Source: Bacteroidota bacterium
Lineage (GTDB): Bacteria > Bacteroidota > Bacteroidia > Chitinophagales > Chitinophagaceae
Direction: 5' to 3'
NCBI GenBank assembly: GCA_023424015.1
Contig: JAFAEM010000010.1
Span: 1 to 64,000, forward strand
DNA length: 64,000 nt
Shown here in pieces: positions 47,696-55,383 of this stretch. Within the stretch, counting starts at the first letter, position 1; each line of letters opens with the position of its first letter. The position numbers and the translations under genes are program-made. The notes below the pieces were generated by a model. The model was not told where the DNA came from. It ran no database searches and was given only the letters and a program-made list of their open reading frames with translations.

Positions 47696-47720
47696 GCCGG
47701 GCAATTCGCCCGGCTTTTTT
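47696..47720 (+). terminator. Plus-strand intrinsic terminator without an upstream gene
   Basis: GCCGGGC-AATTC-GCCCGGC followed at once by TTTTTT (47715-47720) is a strong intrinsic terminator on the plus strand, abutting the 3' end of the minus-strand MORN gene. The nearest plus-strand gene upstream ends 3.9 kb away. A frame reading through the stem has ...VHHHPGRAIRP, with CAT-CAC-CAT just before it, reminiscent of a histidine-type attenuator, but no start codon is clear and no his gene follows. Confidence 0.6.
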
Positions 47721-48414
47721 AATTGAAGTAACGGTGTTTCCTGACCTTGCCGGTGTTTGTATACACGATCATCTCCAGCAATTTTCCGGTTGGACTGAAC
47801 ACTTTCCATTCTTTCACTTTAACACCATGCCTGTAAGCGCCTGTTTCGGTATTCCCATTCTCACTCACCGTTTTCCAAATACCGTGGCGCAACCCGTCCT
47901 GGTAATATCCAGAATCTTTGAGTGTGTTACCAGGATAAAAATTCATGTACAAACCATGATGAAGGGAACGGTTAAAAACGGGCTTGTAATTTTTATCTCC
48001 GACATTAATGTCACTGGAGTTTGTAACTCCGGTTTTACCTTGTGTATCGAAAGAAGATTCGGCACGCAGGTGGTAAAGCGCAGCTTCCCGGTTATCAGCG
48101 TACATCTTTGCCAGCGGGTAGGTGGCCCGCCTGGGATGGTACCGTAGCATGGCGAGTTTCACTCGCTGGTATTTATCCGCGCTATAAGTCCTGAAAACCA
48201 GCAATTGTCCCTGGTCGTCCCAATGTTTCCAAACTCCATCCGGCAATCCCTTGCGAAATGTGCCGGAATCACGGGGCGATCCGTTGGGGTGCCAGGTTTG
48301 CCAGGTTCCATGAGTTATCGTTTGATCACTGGCTGCCAGGTGCAAGCCAGACGGCTGTGCGCCAGCCGACATAAATAATAATCCGCATAAAAAAATCAGC
48401 GTCCTCTTTTTCAT
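47719..48414 (-). CDS. Exported MORN-repeat (YwqK-like) protein
   Basis: A 231-residue protein from the ATG at 48414 with a signal peptide ending SAGAQ. It carries MORN-variant repeats of the form GxWxxWxxxGxxxxxGxFxxGxxxG at residues ~35-65 (GTWQTWHPNGSPRDSG), then DSGYYQDGLRHGIWKTV and KVKEWKVFSPTGKLLE nearer the C-terminus. Such proteins in Bacteroidota are often labelled antitoxin YwqK without evidence; no toxin gene is adjacent. Location is probably periplasmic or surface. Confidence 0.75.
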   Translation of the reverse strand: MKKRTLIFLCGLLFMSAGAQPSGLHLAASDQTITHGTWQTWHPNGSPRDSGTFRKGLPDGVWKHWDDQGQLLVFRTYSADKYQRVKLAMLRYHPRRATYPLAKMYADNREAALYHLRAESSFDTQGKTGVTNSSDINVGDKNYKPVFNRSLHHGLYMNFYPGNTLKDSGYYQDGLRHGIWKTVSENGNTETGAYRHGVKVKEWKVFSPTGKLLEMIVYTNTGKVRKHRYFN

Positions 48415-48470
48415 CAGCAAGCCTTTATAATCGCAAAGCTACAACTACTAACGGTAGTTTGGTAAACTTC

Positions 48471-48896
48471 TTATTCTTCGCTTGATCCGGAATGATAGAC
48501 CTCCATCAACAGGAAGTTGCGCGTACCGCCCGGGAGCTGCCAGCTGATCTCCTGTCCTTTCCTGAAACCAAGCAGGGCGGTGCCCAGTGGTGCCAGCACG
48601 GATATCCTGTTCTTTTTTACGTCGGCCTGGTTGGGTAATACGATGGTGACAGTCATTACGCGGTTAGTCTTCAGATCTTTGATGATTGCTGTTGAGTTCA
48701 GACGTACCACATCGGCGGGGAATTTCTCTTTGGAAACCACCACGGCATTTTCCATTTCTTCACTAAGACTGCGGCCAGGTTGTTTTTCCTGTACATTGCC
48801 AGGTGGACGACTCGCTTTGATAAATGCTGTCAGCACATCATAATCATCCTGCAGGATGGTCACTTTGTTTGGATTTGTTGTTGTAGTTGTTGCCAT
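48471..48896 (-). CDS. Rnk/GreA-GreB C-terminal domain protein
   Basis: A 141-residue protein with an Rnk-like layout: a short helical N-terminal part (residues ~15-60) and a GreA/GreB C-terminal FKBP-like domain with TVTIVLPNQADVKKNRISVL, LGTALLGFRKGQEISWQLPGG. Such factors bind RNA polymerase near the secondary channel or regulate nucleoside diphosphate kinase. The N-terminal coiled coil is much shorter than in GreA, so transcript cleavage is unlikely. Confidence 0.82.
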   Translation of the reverse strand: MATTTTTNPNKVTILQDDYDVLTAFIKASRPPGNVQEKQPGRSLSEEMENAVVVSKEKFPADVVRLNSTAIIKDLKTNRVMTVTIVLPNQADVKKNRISVLAPLGTALLGFRKGQEISWQLPGGTRNFLLMEVYHSGSSEE

Positions 48897-48968
48897 AATA
48901 TTAAGTTTTTGTTTGGGATAATGATGATTTAATTATTTATTATTATCTGTCTGTCTCAAGCAACTGAT

Positions 48969-50537
48969 TTAGTTCAAGGCAGCCATTTTGCTGGCAGGCC
49001 GGCTCACCAGCGGATCGGTATTGCTGAAATAGATCTCTTCAAAATTCAGCGTACGAACAGCGTCGACCTTACGAAAGAATTTTGTCGGTGAAATATTCGA
49101 GGTCGATTCAAAACCGCAGGCTTCCATGATCTCCATGGTGGCCTTTATCGTGTTGGCATGAAAGCTTGCTGTTCTTACCCGCTTGTCTGTAATATCGAGC
49201 GCACCATAGCTTCGCGGGTTCTGTGTCGCGATTCCCACCGGGCATCGCCCGCTATCGCATTGCAGAGCCTGTATGCAGCCGAGGGCCAGCATCATTCCGC
49301 GTGCACTGTAGCAGGCATCAGCGCCAATCGATAGCGCTTTTAATATATCGAAACCGGTGATGATCTTCCCGGCGGCGAATATTTTTACATGATTTCTCAA
49401 TCCATTCACTTCGAGCGACTGCGATACAAACGCGATCGCGTCATGCATCGGCATACCCAGGTGATCGGTGAACTCGAGTGGCGCCGCGCCGGTACCGCCT
49501 TCTGCGCCATCCACGGTAATAAAATCCGGGACGATCCCCGTGCTTATCATTGCAGCGCAGATATCGATGAATTCGTTTTTGTCACCTACGCAGATCTTGA
49601 AACCCACCGGCTTTCCACCCGATAACATTCTCAGGCGTGAAAGAAATTTCATCATCCCGACCGCGTTGCTAAACGCTGAATGTGCAGGCGGCGAATACAC
49701 GGTTGTACCTGGTTCCACTCCCCTGATCTCCGCGATCTCTTCGGTGTTTTTAGATGCTGGCAAAATACCACCATGACCCGGTTTGGCACCCTGCGAAATT
49801 TTCAGCTCGATCATTTTCACTTCCGGCCGCAAGGCGTTGTGGGCATAAGCCTCATCATTGAAATCTCCTTTTTCATCACGGCACCCAAAGTATCCGGTAC
49901 CGATCTGCCATATCAAATCACCGCCACGCAAATGGTATTCGCTGATGCCACCTTCTCCGGTATTCTGCGCAAAGCCGCCGAGTTTCGCTCCTTCATTGAG
50001 CGATTGTATAGCAGTTTTGCTCAGGGCTCCATAGCTCATGGCGCCGATATTGAAGATGCTGCAATCGTAGGGCTGCATGCATTGATAGTTGCCCACCATC
50101 ACGCGCAGATCTTTTTGCTGCAGACTGGCCGGGTACATTGAATGCGCTACCCATTCATTGCCCGGTGCCGAGGGATCGGCCTGCATACCAAAGGCCACGG
50201 TCTGTTTTTCGTTCTTCGAGCGCTGGTACACGATCGAGCGCTGTCGGCGGCTGAAAGGTTTGCCGTCGAGATCGGATTCAAAAAAATATTGTCTCATCTC
50301 GGGCCTAATCGATTCAAACCAGTAACGCAGGTACCCGATCAGGGGATAGTTGCGCAGCAGGGCATGTTTTCGCTGGCGGACATTATATATCGCTACGATC
50401 AGCAGGGGAAAACTAATTAATAACGGCCAGTAACCTTGTCCGCCCGAAGTATAACCCGAGCGTAATACAAGAACATTGACCAATACTAAAAACAAAAGAA
50501 TCATTCCCCTGGCCGTAACCTGTTGATTTGCGGACAT
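48969..50537 (-). CDS. FMN-binding glutamate synthase-family protein
   Basis: A 522-residue protein with two N-terminal membrane segments (residues ~9-50) and a glutamate-synthase central TIM-barrel domain: GAMSYGALSKTAIQSLNEGAKLGG, GEGGISEYHLRGGDLIWQIGTGYFG, KPGHGGILPASKNT, TVDGAEGGTGAAPLEFTDH and the iron-sulfur loop with C-x5-C spacing near GRCPVGIATQNP. It lacks the glutaminase domain and the small subunit, so its nitrogen donor and true reaction are unknown. The 68-base leader follows a small open frame. Confidence 0.87.
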   Translation of the reverse strand: MSANQQVTARGMILLFLVLVNVLVLRSGYTSGGQGYWPLLISFPLLIVAIYNVRQRKHALLRNYPLIGYLRYWFESIRPEMRQYFFESDLDGKPFSRRQRSIVYQRSKNEKQTVAFGMQADPSAPGNEWVAHSMYPASLQQKDLRVMVGNYQCMQPYDCSIFNIGAMSYGALSKTAIQSLNEGAKLGGFAQNTGEGGISEYHLRGGDLIWQIGTGYFGCRDEKGDFNDEAYAHNALRPEVKMIELKISQGAKPGHGGILPASKNTEEIAEIRGVEPGTTVYSPPAHSAFSNAVGMMKFLSRLRMLSGGKPVGFKICVGDKNEFIDICAAMISTGIVPDFITVDGAEGGTGAAPLEFTDHLGMPMHDAIAFVSQSLEVNGLRNHVKIFAAGKIITGFDILKALSIGADACYSARGMMLALGCIQALQCDSGRCPVGIATQNPRSYGALDITDKRVRTASFHANTIKATMEIMEACGFESTSNISPTKFFRKVDAVRTLNFEEIYFSNTDPLVSRPASKMAALN

Positions 50538-50605
50538 AGAAATAAAAATTAGGATTAAAAGAATAGGAAAACAGAAGCTACCCCGTAACCTTCTTCAGCA
50601 AATGA

Positions 50606-50767
50606 TCAGGCCGGGGCGTTAGTATCAAAGTCCTTGTAATTGGAAACGAAATACAATCGCGTACAGAAGCAGGTGAATGCCTTTTGAAATACAGGCATCG
50701 TCCATGGGTTAGTATCGGTAGCAGTACCGATTACCCTCGAAATATTCATATGGACTTTAGTGCTCAT
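50606..50767 (-). CDS. Possible small protein upstream of the glutamate synthase-like gene
   Basis: An ATG frame of 53 codons reads MSTKVHMNISRVIGTATDTN and ends YKDFDTNAPA. It has mixed codon use like its neighbours and lies seven bases after an exact TACATTTG box on the same strand, the same short-leader arrangement as the methyltransferase at 1858. It ends 68 bases before the FMN-dependent gene, so it may share its transcript. No family is recognised; it is below usual length cut-offs and could be chance. Confidence 0.4.
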   Translation of the reverse strand: MSTKVHMNISRVIGTATDTNPWTMPVFQKAFTCFCTRLYFVSNYKDFDTNAPA

Positions 50768-50773
50768 GAATAG

Positions 50774-50781
50774 CAAATGTA
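50774..50781 (-). promoter_or_regulatory. Bacteroidota -7 promoter box TACATTTG
   Basis: The minus strand reads TACATTTG here, an exact TAnnTTTG match directly before the 53-codon frame and about 240 bases before the glutamate synthase-like gene. The remainder of the 410-base divergent spacer (50538-50947) shows no repeat or hairpin of note. Confidence 0.45.
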
Positions 50782-50947
50782 CGCAATATTCCTGAAAAGA
50801 ATTGTTAAGTATTGCTTCGCCAACCGTTATAACATGCTTTAACTGTCAACAGAATTGATTAAAAATTACTTAACCTGGATTTTATTTTTTAAAAACATAT
50901 TTACCTATCTATGCAACGCAAAGATATCATTGAATAAAACCGCGATA

Positions 50948-52039
50948 ATGAAACAAAGCCGTAACATTCTTTTTATTTTCTGCCTCATTATTACCAGCAT
51001 TGCCGTCGCGCAATCACCAGTTTCGCCGAAAAAGAACAAATCCGCCAAACCAAAAAACATTATTCTCATGATCGGTGACGGTATGAGCGCGACACAGATC
51101 TATGCAGGCATGGTGGGCAATAAAAAACCACTTCACCTTGAAAAATTAAAGATCATTGGTTTTTCACGTACCAATTCCACGAAGTTCATCACCGACTCTG
51201 GCGCAGGCGCCACCGCATGGAGCACTGGATTTAAAACAAACAATGGCGCGATCGGTGTTGACTCATCGGGTAATGCGCAACCAACGATCCTCGAGATCGC
51301 CGCGGCGCATGGTCTGGCAACGGGCGTGATCTCCACTAATTCGATCACCGATGCCACTCCCGCTTCTTTTATCGCGCACCAGCCACAGCGTTCGATGAAA
51401 TATGAAATCGCCGAAGACTATGTAAAATCACCCGTGGATCTTTTTATCGGTGCGGGTGGCAGCAACTTCACCGAGCGCCCCGATGGAAAAGACCTTACTC
51501 TCGACCTGAAGCAAAAAGGTTTCCAGGTCTTGTACAACATCGATGAGATCACCGCGGTAAAAAGCGGCAAGGTTGCCGGCTTTTTAAAAGAAGCCATCAT
51601 GCCCGAAAGAGGCGATCAGCTTGCCAGAACTGCCGCCACGGCGATTGATATCCTGGGAAAAAATAAAAAAGGTTTTTTCCTGATGGTGGAAGGATCTCAT
51701 ATTGATGGTGGTGGTCATAGGAATGATGTAGACATGGTGGTGAAGGAAATGATCGACTTTGACCAGGCCATTGGCAGAGTGCTTGACTTTGCTGAAAAGG
51801 ATAAGAATACACTTGTCATCATCACAGGCGATCATGAAACCGGCGGCCTTACGCTCACGGGTGGTAACCTTGCCACCGGCAGCGTTGAAGGCAAATTTTC
51901 AACCAAGGGCCATACGGCCGTGATGGTTCCTGTCTTTGCTTTTGGCCCAGGCGCCGAAGCATTCATGGGCATCTATCACAACAACGAGATATTTCAGAAG
52001 ATGCTGGATGCGTGGGGGATGAAGAAGGAAAAAAAATAG
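50948..52039 (+). CDS. Exported alkaline phosphatase
   Basis: A 363-residue periplasmic phosphatase with signal peptide MKQSRNILFIFCLIITSIAVAQ. The metal/active-site strings are IILMIGDGMSATQIY, DSGAGATAWSTGFKT (phosphoserine in the S-G-A/T-A-S-like site), GSHIDGGGHRND, ITGDHETGGLTL and a final KGHTAVMVPVFAFGP with the zinc-binding His. It is the PhoA-type fold in a short form. The ATG at 50948 opens the signal peptide; the longer frame is not needed. Confidence 0.9.
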   Translation: MKQSRNILFIFCLIITSIAVAQSPVSPKKNKSAKPKNIILMIGDGMSATQIYAGMVGNKKPLHLEKLKIIGFSRTNSTKFITDSGAGATAWSTGFKTNNGAIGVDSSGNAQPTILEIAAAHGLATGVISTNSITDATPASFIAHQPQRSMKYEIAEDYVKSPVDLFIGAGGSNFTERPDGKDLTLDLKQKGFQVLYNIDEITAVKSGKVAGFLKEAIMPERGDQLARTAATAIDILGKNKKGFFLMVEGSHIDGGGHRNDVDMVVKEMIDFDQAIGRVLDFAEKDKNTLVIITGDHETGGLTLTGGNLATGSVEGKFSTKGHTAVMVPVFAFGPGAEAFMGIYHNNEIFQKMLDAWGMKKEKK

Positions 52040-52136
52040 CAGGGCGATCTCTCAGGCGATTAGAATTGAAGCGGGGGCATTTCATGCCGCAGCATTGTGC
52101 CAATATGCCTGGGAATGATTATTTTGCCAATACTTA

Positions 52137-52195
52137 CGCAAAATGCGTTACGCACTTTGCGTAACGCAAAATGTGTAACGCATTTTGTATATTTG
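52137..52195. repeat. CAAAATGCGTTACGC palindrome cluster and promoter box before the ATPase
   Basis: TGCGTTACGCA (52144-52154) and TGCGTAACGCA (52158-52168) are perfect inverted arms three bases apart. ACGCAAAATGCGT (52137-52149) is a second, overlapping palindrome, and GTAACGCAAAATG / GTAACGCATTTTG are partial repeats. TATATTTG, a TAnnTTTG match, lies at 52188-52195, four bases before the ATPase ATG, so any transcript from it would be nearly leaderless. The same motif returns behind the gene at 53519-53539. Confidence 0.75.
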
Positions 52196-52199
52196 CTGC

Positions 52200-53330
52200 A
52201 TGGCAGCCTTTAACCCCTTTCCCCTGACCGCTTACCACGGTCCTGAGTTTTTCTGCGACCGGGAGGCGGAGACCCAAAAACTGATCTCCAATGCGCAGAA
52301 CGGGGTAAACAGCACCCTGATCAGCATCCGGAGGATGGGCAAGACTATCCTGGTCCGGCATGTGTTTGACCAACTTAGCCGAAAAAAGAAAATGCTTTGC
52401 CTGTACGTGGATATCCACGCCACTCTCTCCCAAAAGGACCTCCTGAACCAGCTCAGCACCGCGATAATACAAAGCTTTCCACCGCGGAAAAGCATAGGTA
52501 GAAAATTCATGGATTTTATTGGAGGCCTGCGTCCTGTGATCAGCTACGACAACCTGAGCGGTCAACCCGAACTTAGCTTCGACTGGCAGACGCCACGTCA
52601 ACAGGAGGAATCACTGCAAAGCCTCCTGCAATTCCTCGACAAACTGGATACGACACTGGTGGTGGCCATTGATGAATTCCAGCAAATCGCATTTTATCCC
52701 GAATCCAATACGGAGGCTTTGCTTCGATCGGTCACGCAGTCCCTTAAAAATGTACGTTTCATCTTCAGCGGGAGCAGCCGGCATTTACTGTCGCTTATGT
52801 TTGCCAGCAGCAGCCGGCCATTCTACGGATCTTCCCAGCTTATGGAATTAACTTCTATCAGCCACGATGCTTATGCCGCCTTTATCAAACAGCATTTCCT
52901 GGCCCACAAAAGAAAATTAGAAAAAGAGGCCATTGATTTTATATTGACCTGGACCCGGAGGCATACATGGTTCACACAGGTATTATGCAACCGGCTTTTT
53001 GCGGCAGGATATGCTGTCATCAGCATCACGGAGGTCCAGGCCCTCTGCGAGACAATATTGAAAGAGCAGGAACCGGTCTTCTTCCAATACAGGAGCCTGC
53101 TCACCCTCGCTCAATGGCAATTGCTGACGGCTATTGCCCGGGAAGAGAAATTGTATCAGCCAGGCGCTGGTGCTTTTATTCAAAAATATAAACTCGGTAC
53201 TCCTTCCAGTGTAAAACGCAGCATTGATTCACTCCTGGAAAAAGAAATGATCTACCAGGAACGTGATGAAGAAGGAAGTTATTTCCAGGTTTACGATTGT
53301 TTTCTTTCACGCTGGCTTGAACGATTGTAA
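52200..53330 (+). CDS. Archaeal-ATPase-type AAA protein
   Basis: A 376-residue P-loop protein. The P-loop is ISIRRMGKTILV near residue 43 and Walker B is TTLVVAIDEFQQI near 152; sensor-like FIFSGSSRHLL follows, with a C-terminal winged-helix region (LGTPSSVKRSIDSLLEKEMI) and the family ending YDCFLSRWLERL. Such ATPases are numerous in archaea and Bacteroidota; some are linked to mobile elements or DNA binding, but most have no known role. It stands alone, flanked on both sides by CAAAATGCGTTA palindromes. Confidence 0.8.
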   Translation: MAAFNPFPLTAYHGPEFFCDREAETQKLISNAQNGVNSTLISIRRMGKTILVRHVFDQLSRKKKMLCLYVDIHATLSQKDLLNQLSTAIIQSFPPRKSIGRKFMDFIGGLRPVISYDNLSGQPELSFDWQTPRQQEESLQSLLQFLDKLDTTLVVAIDEFQQIAFYPESNTEALLRSVTQSLKNVRFIFSGSSRHLLSLMFASSSRPFYGSSQLMELTSISHDAYAAFIKQHFLAHKRKLEKEAIDFILTWTRRHTWFTQVLCNRLFAAGYAVISITEVQALCETILKEQEPVFFQYRSLLTLAQWQLLTAIAREEKLYQPGAGAFIQKYKLGTPSSVKRSIDSLLEKEMIYQERDEEGSYFQVYDCFLSRWLERL

Positions 53331-53351
53331 AGTGAAACTGATAATAAAACG

Positions 53352-53504
53352 GTGAAAGCCAAAATCGTCAACCAGGCATCCCTGCTGGGGAAATACGCAA
53401 TACCGAATGAAATACTGAAAAACTATGACCAGTCCGTCTGCAGAAACTGCGCCTGCTGTTGTTATCAGAGATCGTCAGAACTGAAATTGAAACCCTTTGT
53501 TTAA
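53352..53504 (+). CDS. Possible Cys-rich small ORF after the ATPase
   Basis: A GTG frame of 50 codons (start VKAKIVNQASLLGKYAIP, then CRNCACCCYQR) lies in the same reading frame as the ATPase, seven codons beyond its stop. The frame stays open from that stop for 57 codons. It may be a small gene, a remnant of a longer ATPase C-terminus, or chance. The CxxCACCC cluster is unusual. No family is recognised. Confidence 0.25.
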   Translation: MKAKIVNQASLLGKYAIPNEILKNYDQSVCRNCACCCYQRSSELKLKPFV

Positions 53505-53514
53505 CCCGCCCTAT

Positions 53515-53546
53515 TATACATTTTGCGTTATACAAAATGCGTAATC
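53515..53546. repeat. Downstream CATTTTGCGTTA palindrome
   Basis: CATTTTG (53519-53525) and CAAAATG (53533-53539) are perfect arms seven bases apart, set in TTTTGCGTTA and CAAAATGCGTAA. The words are shared with the cluster at 52137-52187, so the ATPase is bracketed by related palindromes about 1.35 kb apart. Confidence 0.7.
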
Positions 53547-53613
53547 CACTGTCCTGAGAGGCGACTCTCCGCGGCTATCCCGCGAAGCCCCGGTGCCCTC
53601 ATGCATCCTTTAA

Positions 53614-53629
53614 CCCGGGCCGGCCCGGG
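53614..53629. repeat. CCCGGGCCGGCCCGGG palindrome
   Basis: A perfect 16-base, all-G/C palindrome in the spacer between the ATPase unit and umuD. No T-run follows on either strand, so it is not a standard intrinsic terminator. The surrounding 150 bases are unusually G/C-rich compared with the A/T-rich umuD leader. Confidence 0.6.
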
Positions 53630-53681
53630 AAGACTGATCCCCAACCCATTGCAAAAACTCCCGGAGAAGTAAAAAATTTAG

Positions 53682-53704
53682 CTTAAAATTGCTAATAATT
53701 TTAG
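53682..53704. promoter_or_regulatory. Inverted repeat at the umuD start, candidate SOS operator
   Basis: CTTAAAATT (53682-53690) and AATTTTAG (53697-53704) form a near-perfect inverted repeat around GCTAAT, ending four bases before the umuD ATG. A TTAGC half-like word lies just upstream. The position fits a repressor site or a translational hairpin. It is not the E. coli or Bacillus LexA box. Confidence 0.4.
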
Positions 53705-53708
53705 TATT

Positions 53709-54134
53709 ATGAAATCCGTTTTAAAGGGTATCCCCTACCTCGATATATCAGTGCCAGCAGGCTTTCCCTCCCCCGCCGCCGACTACGTGGAGGAACGGAT
53801 CAACCTTAACGACTTCCTCGTGAAAAACCCGCTATCAACATTTATCGTCAGGTGCACCGGATTGTCGATGATCAACGCGTTTATGCCGCCGCTTTGTCAC
53901 CTGGTGGTGGATAAATCGGTCCAGGCCAAAAACGGGGATATCGTCCTGGCATATGTCAACGGTGGCTTCACGGTGAAATACCTGCAGCTCAACGAACACC
54001 GGTGCAGGCTGGTGCCGGCGAATAGTAAGATGCGGGAGATCGATGTGACGCACCAGTCGGACCTGGTGATCTGGGGTGTGGTGACGGCTATTATCAGCAA
54101 TCCAAAAGACTTCAAACATGTTTGCTTTGGTTGA
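53709..54134 (+). CDS. umuD: UmuD-like S24 autoproteolytic subunit
   Basis: A 141-residue DNA polymerase V accessory protein. The cleavage region reads VPAGFPSPAADYVEERINL, with processing expected between Ala17 and Gly18 (Cys-Gly in E. coli). Catalytic Ser53 lies in TGLSM and Lys90 in FTVKYLQL, 37 residues apart as in E. coli UmuD. The Asp of the usual GDSM motif is replaced by Leu. After RecA-stimulated self-cleavage it would activate the following polymerase. It overlaps umuC by 17 bases. Confidence 0.9.
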   Translation: MKSVLKGIPYLDISVPAGFPSPAADYVEERINLNDFLVKNPLSTFIVRCTGLSMINAFMPPLCHLVVDKSVQAKNGDIVLAYVNGGFTVKYLQLNEHRCRLVPANSKMREIDVTHQSDLVIWGVVTAIISNPKDFKHVCFG

Positions 54135-55380
54135 TTGCAATAATTTTTACTGTAGCTGTGAACGGGTTTTCAACCCCGCGCTCAACAACAGGCCCGTGGT
54201 GGTGCTGAGCAACAACGACGGCTGCGTGATCGCGCGCAGCGAGGAAGCCAAGGCCCTGGGCATCGAAATGGCCGTGCCCGAATACATGATCAGGGATAAA
54301 ATAAAACAACACGGCGTGGCGGTCTTCAGCAGCAACTATACCTTATATGGCGACATGAGCGATCGCGTGATGAAACTGCTCGCCGGTTTTGCGCCCCGGA
54401 TAGAACTCTACAGCATCGATGAGGCTTTCCTGGACCTGGCCGAACTCAGGTATACCAACCTGGCCGACCTGGGCCTCAGGATCCGGCGCACGGTCTCCCA
54501 ACATACCGGTATTCCCATTACGGTGGGCATTGGACCCACCAAGACCCTGGCCAAACTCGCCAACCGCTATGCGAAGAAAAAACACCCCGGCGTTGGCGTG
54601 CACTGGCTGGCCAACCCCGAACTCACGCGACAGGCGCTGGAAAATACCAGCATCGGCGATATCTGGGGCATCGGCAAACAATACGCCACCCTGCTCAGCC
54701 GTCGTGGCATCCACACCGCCGCCGACCTCGTAAAGACGCCTGAAGACTGGATCCGCGACAAGATGAGCGTGGTTGGTCTCCGGCTGCTGAAAGAGCTAAA
54801 AGGCACACCCTGCCTGGAATGGGAGTTTGAGAAAAAACGCCGCAAAAATATCTGCACTTCGAGGTCATTTGGCACGGTTTCGAACCAGAAAGATTTTATG
54901 GTCGAAGCATTAACCAACCATGCGGCAGCCTGCGCGCAAAAACTCCGGCGGGAAAAAAGCTGCACGGGTAAGATCAACGTGTTTATCAAAACCAACCAGT
55001 TCAGAAACCAGGACCAGCAGCACGAGGCCAGCATTACCCTGCAATGCGAGGTGCCGACGAGTGACACCACGGAAATCATCAAGTACACGCTCAAAGGACT
55101 GGACCTGATCTTCCAGCCCGGGCATAATTATCAGAAATGCGGGGTGATTGTTTCGGACCTTGTGCCCGATGACATGATCCAGGGCAGCCTGGTCGACACG
55201 TTTGACCGTGAACGCAGCAAAAAGCTAATGGCCACCCTGGACCATGTCAACGCCTCACTGGGAACTGAGATCGTTCGTTTTGCGGTGCAGGGTTTTGAAA
55301 AACGTTACAGGCTGAAAGCCGAATACCTGTCGCAACGATTTACTACGAATATGAATGAAGTTTTACACGTGAAAAACTAA
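54118..55380 (+). CDS. umuC: UmuC-like Y-family DNA polymerase
   Basis: A 420-residue translesion polymerase. Catalytic acidic residues are Asp6 in FALVDCNNFY and the Asp-Glu pair in YSIDEAFLDL near residue 101. It also has RPVVVLSNNDGCVIARSEEAK, a helix-hairpin-helix thumb (TSIGDIWGIGKQYA), a little-finger domain and a C-terminal UmuC extension of the DUF4113 type. It copies past DNA damage with low fidelity. The 17-base overlap with umuD implies coupled translation; G/C content is higher than in the flanking spacer. Confidence 0.93.
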   Translation: MFALVDCNNFYCSCERVFNPALNNRPVVVLSNNDGCVIARSEEAKALGIEMAVPEYMIRDKIKQHGVAVFSSNYTLYGDMSDRVMKLLAGFAPRIELYSIDEAFLDLAELRYTNLADLGLRIRRTVSQHTGIPITVGIGPTKTLAKLANRYAKKKHPGVGVHWLANPELTRQALENTSIGDIWGIGKQYATLLSRRGIHTAADLVKTPEDWIRDKMSVVGLRLLKELKGTPCLEWEFEKKRRKNICTSRSFGTVSNQKDFMVEALTNHAAACAQKLRREKSCTGKINVFIKTNQFRNQDQQHEASITLQCEVPTSDTTEIIKYTLKGLDLIFQPGHNYQKCGVIVSDLVPDDMIQGSLVDTFDRERSKKLMATLDHVNASLGTEIVRFAVQGFEKRYRLKAEYLSQRFTTNMNEVLHVKN

Positions 55381-55383
55381 GCG

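Noticed and set aside
47609..47809. Minus-strand frame ending WWNDSLYLTYTNIYYAKRGRK-like residues
   Set aside because: It overlaps the end of the MORN gene out of frame and runs through the plus-strand terminator; no start context, so treated as part of a structured element instead.
47719..48414. YwqK toxin-antitoxin label
   Set aside because: MORN-variant repeats alone do not show antitoxin function, the protein has a signal peptide and no toxin gene is adjacent.
52137..53546. Insertion sequence
   Set aside because: No transposase is present and the bracketing palindromes are not simple terminal inverted repeats with a target duplication.
54567..55094. 175-codon minus-strand frame opposite umuC
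   Set aside because: Shadow of a G/C-rich coding region; composition is Ser/Arg/Phe-rich and umuC motifs on the plus strand are decisive.
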